Part shown: positions 1 through 5,006 of the stretch, piece by piece
Layout of the letters: each line of letters begins with the position of its first letter
Position numbering within the stretch: position 1 is the stretch's first letter
The notes under the pieces: generated by a model
What the model was told of the DNA's origin: nothing
The model's input: the letters and a program-made list of their open reading frames with translations, nothing else
The model's database searches: none
Source of the DNA: Planococcus sp. (in: firmicutes)
Lineage (GTDB): Bacteria; Bacillota; Bacilli; Bacillales_A; Planococcaceae
Direction: 5' to 3'
NCBI GenBank assembly: GCA_030147225.1
Contig: JASLAI010000227.1
Coordinates: forward strand, 1 to 5,762
Length of the DNA stretch: 5,762 nucleotides
Program-made: the position numbers and the translations under genes

Positions 1-123
1 GAAGAAAAAATGAATGAGCTGCAGATGAAAAAGAAGAACCTGATCGATGACGTCATTCAATCAGGTGAAGAGCCGTTGAAGGCAATGTCTGCAGAGGACA
101 TCCGGGAGATTTTAACGATGTAA
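1..123 (+). CDS. C-terminal end of a probable SNF2-family DEAD/DEAH-box helicase (partial)
   Basis: Frame 1 is open from the left edge and gives 40 residues before a TAA stop at 121-123. The tail is charged and helical: a lysine-rich run (KKKNLIDDVIQ), then a short linker, then AEDIREILTM at the very end. This pattern, K-rich helix, (L/F)IDxVIxxGE, then a closing (S/A)xx(D/E)IR(E/D)IL helix, is how I remember bacterial SNF2/HepA-type helicases of Bacillota ending. There they act as ATP-dependent DNA or RNA-polymerase remodelling enzymes in the cytoplasm. None of the helicase motifs is inside the window, so the call rests on the tail alone. The next gene begins about 90 bases downstream and could share the transcript, since the terminator in between is weak. 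Confidence 0.55.
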   Translation, partial: EEKMNELQMKKKNLIDDVIQSGEEPLKAMSAEDIREILTM

Positions 124-145
124 GCTGCTATTTCATTCACAAAAG

Positions 146-179
146 GCCTGCTCCGAAAAGGAATTATTGGGCAGGGTTT
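146..179 (+). terminator. Weak candidate terminator after the helicase gene
   Basis: CCTGC (147-151) can pair with GCAGG (171-175), and CC (153-154) can pair with GG (169-170) after a one-base bulge. Only TTT follows before a G, so the U tract is poor. It may be a leaky terminator or chance pairing, and read-through into the Nudix gene is plausible. Confidence 0.25.
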
Positions 180-213
180 GGTAAAATGGGTGAAAGAGAG
201 CTGAGGTGTTGAT

Positions 214-828
214 ATGGATCCGAAAAGTATGCTGGAAAAAGTGAAAAATCGGGTTCCTGATGTATTGGGAAACAAGGACTTTTCAAAATACGCAATTCTT
301 TTGCCCCTTATCGAAAAAGATGGAGAAATTCACGTCCTCTTTGAAGTACGCTCCTATGAACTGAGAAACCAGCCCGGTGAAATCTGTTTTCCTGGAGGGA
401 GAATTGATTTTCAGGACCAAACAGAGGAAGATACGGCAGTCCGTGAAACCATCGAGGAACTAGGAATTGAAAGAGCTGAAATCTCGGATATTTTTCCGTT
501 GGATTATATCGTTTCACCTTTTGGCATGATTGTGTACACGTTTGCCGGAGTCATCGATCCAGAGGCTGTATTCAATCCGAATCCGCCGGAAGTCGACAGC
601 CTCTTTACAGTGCCTCTGTCTTTTTTCCTGGAAAAAGAACCAAAAGTCTATCGCATCAATTTTGATATTCAACCAGAGGAAAGTTTCCCTTACGATTTGA
701 TTGCCGGAGGGGAAAATTACAATTGGCGGACCCGTCAAGTCGATGAGTATTTTTATATTTATGGAGACAAAGTAATTTGGGGACTGACGGCCAAAATTCT
801 TGCGCATTTTATTGAGATCATTCGTTGA
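214..828 (+). CDS. Nudix hydrolase, CoA pyrophosphatase type (NudL/PCD1-like)
   Basis: This 204-residue cytosolic protein probably cleaves coenzyme A and its oxidised or acylated forms to 4'-phosphopantetheine and 3',5'-ADP, as the NudL/PCD1 branch of the Nudix family does. The CoA-specific signature is clear at residues 42-62: LFEVRS, then LRNQPGE (50-56), then FPGG (59-62). It runs directly into the Nudix box (62-85), whose metal-binding core RETIEELG is at 77-84 with R77, E78, E81 and E82. The first glutamate of the classical Nudix box is replaced by Q69. The E. coli NudL sequence as I recall it also departs there, so I do not read this as loss of activity. The length fits the family (about 190-210). 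The ATG at 214 is preceded by AGGTG (204-208) at 5-base spacing, closer than usual but acceptable. No shared function with its neighbours is evident. Confidence 0.88.
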   Translation: MDPKSMLEKVKNRVPDVLGNKDFSKYAILLPLIEKDGEIHVLFEVRSYELRNQPGEICFPGGRIDFQDQTEEDTAVRETIEELGIERAEISDIFPLDYIVSPFGMIVYTFAGVIDPEAVFNPNPPEVDSLFTVPLSFFLEKEPKVYRINFDIQPEESFPYDLIAGGENYNWRTRQVDEYFYIYGDKVIWGLTAKILAHFIEIIR

Positions 829-844
829 ATGGTCTTTTTGTTTT
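815..844 (+). terminator. Intrinsic terminator overlapping the Nudix stop codon
   Basis: GATCATTC (816-823) pairs with GAATGGTC (827-834) across a three-base loop GTT, with one G-T wobble (818/832). A815-T835 can extend the stem. TTTTTGTTTT follows (835-844). The TGA stop (826-828) lies in the loop and right arm, so the last codons of the gene form the left arm. The stem is AT-containing and only moderately stable. Confidence 0.6.
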
Positions 845-895
845 GGGAAAGAGCGGGTCTTTTATCGCAATTTCAGAATCGTGCCGGAGAGAGGC

Positions 896-924
896 TTTTA
901 AAGGCGCTGGTAAACGTGTATAAT
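896..924 (+). promoter_or_regulatory. Candidate sigma-A promoter of the aminotransferase gene
   Basis: A perfect TATAAT stands at 919-924. The hexamer 17 bases upstream is TTTTAA (896-901), only three of six matches to TTGACA, so the -35 is weak. Transcription would start near 931 and give a leader of about 45 bases. A 25-base inverted repeat overlaps the -10, which would suit an operator. Confidence 0.5.
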
Positions 925-945
925 TATTCATATGACTGATAATTA
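921..945. repeat. Inverted repeat over the aminotransferase -10 and start region
   Basis: TAATTAT (921-927) is matched by its reverse complement ATAATTA (939-945), 11 bases apart. A second overlapping palindrome, ATAATT-AA-AATTAT, occupies 939-952. The position, from within the -10 past the predicted start, suits a repressor site, but the arms are purely A and T, so chance is a real alternative. I do not see a good match to the CodY consensus AATTTTCWGAAAATT. Confidence 0.3.
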
Positions 946-975
946 AAATTATTTTTACAAAAAGGAGTCCTGACG

Positions 976-2049
976 ATGACTACATATCAGCTTGAAGTTA
1001 TTGAGAATACCAGCAAAAAAGAAAAGCCGGTGAAAGACCAGGTACCATTCGGGACTACTTTTACAGACCATATGTATGTCCTGGAATACGAAACAGAAAA
1101 AGGATGGTACGATCCGAAAATTGTTCCCTACGGACCGATCAGTTTGGATCCGGCAGCGATGATTTTCCATTACGGTCAAACGGTTTTTGAAGGCATGAAA
1201 GCCTATCACACAGAAGACGGACGCATTTTACTGTTCCGTCCGGAGAAGAACTTTGAGCGTCTGAACCTTTCAAGTGAGCGCCTGAGCATCCCGCCAATTG
1301 ATGAAGAACAGGCGTTGGAGCATTTGACGCAGTTGATCAAGCTCGAAAAAGAATGGGTGCCGAAAACGCCGGGTACGTCGTTGTATATCCGCCCATATAT
1401 CATTTCAACAGATGCCAATCTTGCTGTTGGACCCTCTCAAACCTATAAATACATGGTCATCCTGTCGCCAGTGGGCTCTTATTTCCCAGGTGGTCTTCAT
1501 CCGGTTGTTATCCATGTAGAAGATAAATTCACCCGTGCAGTAAAAGGCGGAACCGGTATGGCCAAAACAGCAGGCAATTACTCGTCCGGCTACCAGGCGC
1601 AAGCCAATGCCAAAAAAGAAGGAAATGCAGACGTCTTGTGGCTTGACGGTGTCGAGAAGAAATACATTGAAGAAGTCGGCAGCATGAACATCTTCTTTAA
1701 AATTAACGGAGAAGTGGTGACGCCAGAGTTGAATGGCAGCATTCTAAAAGGCATCACCCGCATGTCCATCATCGAATTGCTTGGCACATGGGGAATTACC
1801 GTAACAGAAAAACGCGTTTCCATTGATGAATTGTATGAAGCTTACGAAGCAGGACAGGTGGAAGAGGTCTTCGGAACCGGGACAGCTGCTGTGATTTCTC
1901 CGGTCGGAGAACTCAACTGGAAAGGCAAGAAAATGATCATCAACAACCATGAAATCGGTGAGTTGTCGCAGAAAGTATACGATACAATTACAGGTATCCA
2001 GACCGGAAAGATTGAAGATACACTCGGCTGGACCGTGGAAGTGAAGTAA
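976..2049 (+). CDS. ilvE: Branched-chain amino acid aminotransferase (class IV, PLP-dependent)
   Basis: This 357-residue cytosolic enzyme reversibly transfers the amino group between leucine, isoleucine or valine and 2-oxoglutarate. It is the last step of branched-chain amino acid synthesis and the first step of their breakdown toward branched fatty-acid precursors. It is a type II BCAT, closer to Bacillus YwaA/YbgE and animal BCATs than to the roughly 310-residue E. coli IlvE. Landmarks are FHYGQTVFEGMKAY (64-77), LYIRPYI (136-142), and GGTGMAKTAGNY (191-202) with K197 as the expected PLP Schiff-base lysine. The class IV signature region EEVGSMNIF (232-240), GITRMSI (259-265) and the phosphate-contacting GTGTAA loop (300-305) follow. 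The ATG at 976 has AAAGGAG at 961-967, eight bases away. It appears monocistronic, between its own promoter and terminator. No T-box leader is present; the gap is too short for one. Symbols ilvE, ilvK and bcaT are all used for this family. Confidence 0.95.
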   Translation: MTTYQLEVIENTSKKEKPVKDQVPFGTTFTDHMYVLEYETEKGWYDPKIVPYGPISLDPAAMIFHYGQTVFEGMKAYHTEDGRILLFRPEKNFERLNLSSERLSIPPIDEEQALEHLTQLIKLEKEWVPKTPGTSLYIRPYIISTDANLAVGPSQTYKYMVILSPVGSYFPGGLHPVVIHVEDKFTRAVKGGTGMAKTAGNYSSGYQAQANAKKEGNADVLWLDGVEKKYIEEVGSMNIFFKINGEVVTPELNGSILKGITRMSIIELLGTWGITVTEKRVSIDELYEAYEAGQVEEVFGTGTAAVISPVGELNWKGKKMIINNHEIGELSQKVYDTITGIQTGKIEDTLGWTVEVK

Positions 2050-2082
2050 GAAAGCCGCTCTATTCAATATTTTATTTCTTCG

Positions 2083-2134
2083 GCCCGTTGGCTGTCTGGT
2101 TATCCTTTTGGGTAGCTAGCTGCAACGGGCTTTT
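2083..2134 (+). terminator. Intrinsic terminator after the aminotransferase gene
   Basis: GCCCGTTG (2083-2090) pairs perfectly with CAACGGGC (2123-2130), followed by TTTT (2131-2134). The 32-base apical part is longer than usual but may fold further, for example GCT (2091-2093) with AGC (2118-2120). The U tract is short, so termination may be incomplete. Confidence 0.65.
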
Positions 2135-2193
2135 AGCTGTGCGCTGTGCTGCCAGTTTATAAAAAGCAATATGCCAGTACACAAATAAAGAAA

Positions 2194-2211
2194 ATCATAG
2201 GTTTTTATGAT
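2194..2211. promoter_or_regulatory. Palindrome and possible -10 upstream of the MFS exporter
   Basis: ATCATA (2194-2199) and its reverse complement TATGAT (2206-2211) flank a six-base spacer. The right arm reads as a -10-like TATGAT. No good -35 is seen about 17 bases upstream (2183-2188 is AAATAA), so promoter identity is weak. An 18-base palindrome on a -10 is a usual layout for an autoregulatory or drug-sensing repressor site, but no regulator gene lies beside it. Confidence 0.25.
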
Positions 2212-2302
2212 ATGGTAGAAAACAGCAATTTTACTCTTCGCAAGAAACTTGGAATGGGATAAACATGTATATTTTTATAATAGAAAAGAGGGTGTAAGAG
2301 TA

Positions 2303-3508
2303 TTGGAAAAGGTGACGGGCTTTAAACGTGTCCATTTTATTTTACTAATGGGGGCGTTGACTTCTTTGATTCCATTTACGATTGATATGTATTTGCCGGC
2401 TTTCCCAATTTTGGCTTCGGTCTACGAAACGAACGCCACCTCGGTTCAGCTGAGCTTGACTGCTTGTTTGCTCGGACTCGCACTGGGACAATTAATCACG
2501 GGTGCACTTAGTGATGTACAGGGAAGGCGAAAACCGCTGATCATTTCCCTAGTAGCTTATGTTTTTGCTTCTGTGGCCTGTGTATTTGCTCCAAATATAT
2601 ACATATTTGTCCTCCTGCGATTTATCCAGGGCTTCGCGGCTTCCGGGGGACTGGTTATTTCCCGGGCAATCGTACGAGATGTCAGCAACGGAGCAGAACT
2701 GACTCGTCTATTTGCCTTATTAATGGTTGTAAACAACCTGGTTCCTTTATTGGCGCCTTCAGTCGGCAGCGGTGTCTTGCTATTTGCAGACTGGAGAGGT
2801 ATTTTCCTTGTGTTGTCGTTATTAGGAATTGTCCTTCTGTTGTTTTCTGCTTTCCGTCTGAAGGAAACTCTGTCTCCTGAGAAACGTGTCGCAAGCAATC
2901 TGGGGGCGACATTCGGAAACTTTGCGGGGATTTTAAAAAATCGTCAGTTTACGGGTTATGCTTTAGCGCAAGGTTTTTTGATTGGCGGAGTTTTCGCCTA
3001 TGTTTCAGGGACTCCGTTCATCTATCAGAATGTTTACGGCGTATCACCTCAAGTATTCAGTCTTCTTTTCGGTATGAACGGCATCGGACTGATTTTTGGC
3101 AGTTATGCGGTTGGCCGCTTTTCTCATATTTGGTCTGAAAAACGCTTTCTGGAAACCGCCTTATACATTGCCACTGCTGCCGGCGCTATTTTATTGATAG
3201 TGGTTTTATTGGATGGACCGCTATTGGCTGTCGTTATTCCAATATTCTTCTTTATTACGTCGATCGGTGTGGTAGGAACGGCCGCTTTTACACTTGCTAT
3301 GGAAAGCCAGGGCCATGTAGCAGGCAGTGCTTCCGCTTTGTTGGGATTATTGCCTTTTATCTTGGGTGCTGCAACTGCACCGTTAGTTGGGATTGCTGGG
3401 GAAAATACAGCAGTTCCGATGGGGGTTGTGATATTCACCATGTGTTCGATTGCATTGCTGGCTTATCTGTTTTTGGCGAAAAATTCAACTGCACCAATTA
3501 CCAAATAA
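2303..3508 (+). CDS. Bcr/CflA-family MFS drug exporter, 12 membrane helices
   Basis: An inner-membrane, proton-driven multidrug exporter of the DHA1 branch; members include the bicyclomycin and florfenicol pumps Bcr and CflA. From the TTG at 2303 it has 401 residues, the usual family length. Typical motifs, numbered from that start: PFTIDMYLPAFP in and after helix 1 (about 24-35), MFS motif A GALSDVQGRRK between helices 2 and 3 (67-77), VISRAIVRD in the helix 4-5 region (118-126), a hydrophilic central loop around 185-212, GTPFIYQNVYGVSPQVFSLL (236-255), and GSASALLGLLPF (341-352) in the C-terminal half. The frame stays open upstream to another TTG at 2249, which would add 18 polar, non-family residues and has no clear ribosome binding site. 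The TTG at 2303 is preceded by AGAGGG (2287-2292) at about ten bases, so I prefer it. Substrate cannot be read from sequence. Confidence 0.88.
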   Translation: MEKVTGFKRVHFILLMGALTSLIPFTIDMYLPAFPILASVYETNATSVQLSLTACLLGLALGQLITGALSDVQGRRKPLIISLVAYVFASVACVFAPNIYIFVLLRFIQGFAASGGLVISRAIVRDVSNGAELTRLFALLMVVNNLVPLLAPSVGSGVLLFADWRGIFLVLSLLGIVLLLFSAFRLKETLSPEKRVASNLGATFGNFAGILKNRQFTGYALAQGFLIGGVFAYVSGTPFIYQNVYGVSPQVFSLLFGMNGIGLIFGSYAVGRFSHIWSEKRFLETALYIATAAGAILLIVVLLDGPLLAVVIPIFFFITSIGVVGTAAFTLAMESQGHVAGSASALLGLLPFILGAATAPLVGIAGENTAVPMGVVIFTMCSIALLAYLFLAKNSTAPITK

Positions 3509-3515
3509 ACTGAGA

Positions 3516-3542
3516 GTCCGGAAATTATTCCGGGCTTTTTTT
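3516..3542 (+). terminator. Strong intrinsic terminator after the MFS exporter
   Basis: GTCCGGAA (3516-3523) pairs with TTCCGGGC (3528-3535) across the loop ATTA, with a single T-G wobble, and seven T follow (3536-3542). It starts eight bases after the stop codon. Confidence 0.92.
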
Positions 3543-3561
3543 ATTGCGCTGAAACACCTAT

Positions 3562-3589
3562 TTGTTTAATGAAAGTAACGGTGTATGAT
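3562..3589 (+). promoter_or_regulatory. Candidate promoter of the HAAS-domain gene
   Basis: TTGTTT (3562-3567), 16 bases, then TATGAT (3584-3589) is a plausible sigma-A promoter, giving a leader of about 130 bases before the ATG at 3725. The same stretch holds GTTTAA (3564-3569) and GTGTAT (3581-3586), which resemble sigma-B elements, but the 11-base gap is shorter than sigma-B normally tolerates. Confidence 0.35.
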
Positions 3590-3617
3590 AGACACAATAA
3601 ACAAAAAACGAAAAATT

Positions 3618-3644
3618 CAGATAAAAATGAACTGAAAATATCTG
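3618..3644. repeat. Inverted repeat in the leader of the HAAS-domain gene
   Basis: CAGATA (3618-3623) and TATCTG (3639-3644) are exact reverse complements separated by 15 bases. TTCAG (3616-3620) and CTGAA (3632-3636) form a second, overlapping pair. Both lie downstream of the candidate promoter, where an operator or leader hairpin could act. The arms are short and chance is possible. Confidence 0.25.
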
Positions 3645-3724
3645 TTGCTAAAGATGGCTGCGAGACGAAAGCGGGTCAAAAAAACGACAGCAGCTATATT
3701 CATTATTAAAAGGAGCGATTCATC

Positions 3725-4735
3725 ATGAAGTTGGTTGATCTTTATATCAGGGAAGTGACAAGGAGGCTTCCTGAAAAAAAGCGTATCGCAGTTGCAGAGG
3801 AGCTGCAGTCATTGATTGAAGAAAGGGTGCCGATTGAATACACGGAACAGGATGTCAAAAACGTACTCGCCGACCTTGGCCACCCAGCTGTTTTGGCTAG
3901 CCGCTATGCGGAGCGGCCTATGTATTTGATCGGACCCAGGTATTATGATCTCTACCTTCAATTGCTGAAGCTTATTATTCCAATTGCGTCCGCTGTGACG
4001 GTCGTAATCATCCTTATCGTCACGGCTGTATCAGGACCCGGAGAACAATCGGTTTTCGGCATCATTGCGGATTTGATCGGAGCCATCATTTCTGGGATTA
4101 TCAGCATAGGGATTCAAGTCGTCTTCTGGTTGACGTTGATTCTCGCAATTGTTGAACGAACCGAGCATTCTAAATCTCAAAGACCCTTATCGCTGAATTT
4201 CGAAGAATGGACACCTGATGATTTAAAGGAATATCCGGAACGCCCGCATATCTTGAAGGAAAAAAAGATTCCAAAGAGCCAAGTATTCGGCAGCTTGATT
4301 TGGACAGCAATCTGGACAACGGTTTACTTCAATGCAGGTAAGCTGTTGGGGGTTTATCGAGAGGGACAGCAGGGTGGATTGGAGTTTACTACGCCGATCT
4401 TCAACCAGCAGGTTCTCGTTTCCTATTGGCCATTGATCGTCCTGGTCATCGTCCTGGAAATTTCATTGGCCGCTTATCAATGGCGGGCCATACAGTGGAC
4501 CAATAAACTGGCGCTTTTCAATGCTTTTGTACAGACCACCTCCGTGTTGGTGTTTATCTTGGTCTTCACCAACCCCAATCTGATCAATGCCGCGTTTCGG
4601 CAATGGCTTGTAAGTATAGTTGGCGGTACGTCTGCCCTCAATTGGGTGCTTGGCAGTATCGTAGTAGTGGTCATTATTTCTTCAATGATGGATGCTGTTC
4701 AAGGAATTCGAAAAGCAAGAATGCAAACAAAGTGA
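3725..4735 (+). CDS. Membrane protein with N-terminal HAAS-like signalling domain
   Basis: This 336-residue protein has two parts. Residues 1-65 form a soluble, helical HAAS-like domain: LVDLYIREVTRRLP, then AVAEELQSLIEE, then TEQDVKNVLADLGHPAVLASRYAE. This is the pattern of a helical repeat ending in LG-P--LA--Y that I know from HAAS/DUF1700-type proteins of Bacillota. Residues 80-322 are mostly membrane: likely helices at about 80-103, 117-143, 187-207, 232-252, 265-283 and 303-322, with a charged loop rich in prolines at 144-185. In other genomes HAAS proteins commonly sit next to a PadR-family regulator and are thought to relay envelope or stress signals; here none is adjacent. No enzyme or transporter motif was recognised in the membrane part, so its activity is unknown. 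AAAAGGAG (3708-3715) lies nine bases before the ATG, which fixes the start. Confidence 0.8.
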   Translation: MKLVDLYIREVTRRLPEKKRIAVAEELQSLIEERVPIEYTEQDVKNVLADLGHPAVLASRYAERPMYLIGPRYYDLYLQLLKLIIPIASAVTVVIILIVTAVSGPGEQSVFGIIADLIGAIISGIISIGIQVVFWLTLILAIVERTEHSKSQRPLSLNFEEWTPDDLKEYPERPHILKEKKIPKSQVFGSLIWTAIWTTVYFNAGKLLGVYREGQQGGLEFTTPIFNQQVLVSYWPLIVLVIVLEISLAAYQWRAIQWTNKLALFNAFVQTTSVLVFILVFTNPNLINAAFRQWLVSIVGGTSALNWVLGSIVVVVIISSMMDAVQGIRKARMQTK

Positions 4736-4736
4736 T

Positions 4737-4772
4737 AAGCATACAGGAGAAGCTTTCCTGTATGCTTTTTTT
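4737..4772 (+). terminator. Very strong intrinsic terminator after the HAAS-domain gene
   Basis: A perfect 12-base stem, AAGCATACAGGA (4737-4748) with TCCTGTATGCTT (4756-4767), encloses the loop GAAGCTT, and T runs through to 4772. It starts one base after the TGA stop and cleanly separates the HAAS gene from cstA. Confidence 0.95.
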
Positions 4773-4872
4773 GTGTCAAAAAATCGCTTAAAGTATAGTG
4801 ATTTTATTCATTTATCTTTTTTAATGTTATTCAAATATGAAAAAAATATTATTTATGGGTACATAAAATCAA

Positions 4873-4909
4873 TGATATAAGTTTATTTATGTTTGATATA
4901 GTTATTTTA
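4873..4909. repeat. Direct repeat in the AT-rich cstA leader
   Basis: TGATATA occurs at 4873-4879 and again at 4894-4900, exactly 21 bases (two helical turns) apart. Each copy is followed by a similar tail, AGTTTATTT in the first and GTTATTTT in the second. Paired same-face repeats upstream of a promoter are typical of activator sites. The surrounding 4773-4980 is strongly AT-rich, which makes chance repeats more likely. Apart from this repeat and the promoter, I see nothing else in that stretch. Confidence 0.25.
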
Positions 4910-4947
4910 CAGTATATTTGTTTTTTTCTAAATATTATGTTTATATA

Positions 4948-4977
4948 TTGAAAAATCATGGTATCATAATTTATGCT
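4948..4977 (+). promoter_or_regulatory. cstA: Candidate sigma-A promoter of cstA
   Basis: TTGAAA (4948-4953), 18 bases, then TATGCT (4972-4977) gives four or five matches in each hexamer. Transcription would begin near 4984, leaving about 22 bases before the ATG, with the ribosome binding site AGGAGG at 4992-4997. The A+T-rich DNA just upstream could act as an UP element. CATAAT at 4965-4970 is an alternative -10 with a poorer -35. Confidence 0.45.
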
Positions 4978-5006
4978 TATAACACGACATCAGGAGGAAA
5001 CGTCAT

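Noticed and set aside
829..975. Possible T-box or other amino-acid riboswitch before the aminotransferase.
   Set aside because: The gap is only 147 bases, with the candidate start near 931, leaving about 45 bases of leader; no T-box sequence is visible.
2136..2149. Tandem copy of GCTGTGC after the aminotransferase terminator.
   Set aside because: Two seven-base units are easily explained by slippage or chance, and no function is suggested by the position.
2276..2281. A perfect TATAAT just before the exporter start.
   Set aside because: No -35 element stands at 16-18 bases, and transcription would begin at about the ribosome binding site of the TTG start.
3564..3586. Sigma-B-like promoter (GTTTAA, then GTGTAT) before the HAAS gene.
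   Set aside because: The 11-base spacing is too short for sigma-B and one base of the -10 deviates; kept only as a remark under the sigma-A candidate.
3655..3695. ACGA within the HAAS leader, as in guanidine-II (mini-ykkC) riboswitch loops.
   Set aside because: The ACGA is not in the loop of a hairpin and there is no second hairpin of the same kind.
57..4674. Many open frames on the minus strand, 65-113 codons, opposite the main genes.
   Set aside because: They lie antisense to well-supported genes, lack ribosome binding sites, and their translations show no recognisable domain; they are shadows of the coding strand.
4603..4880. Two overlapping + strand frames of 62 codons (4603-4791 and 4692-4880).
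   Set aside because: They overlap the 3' end of the HAAS gene and read straight through its strong terminator hairpin; neither has a good ribosome binding site.
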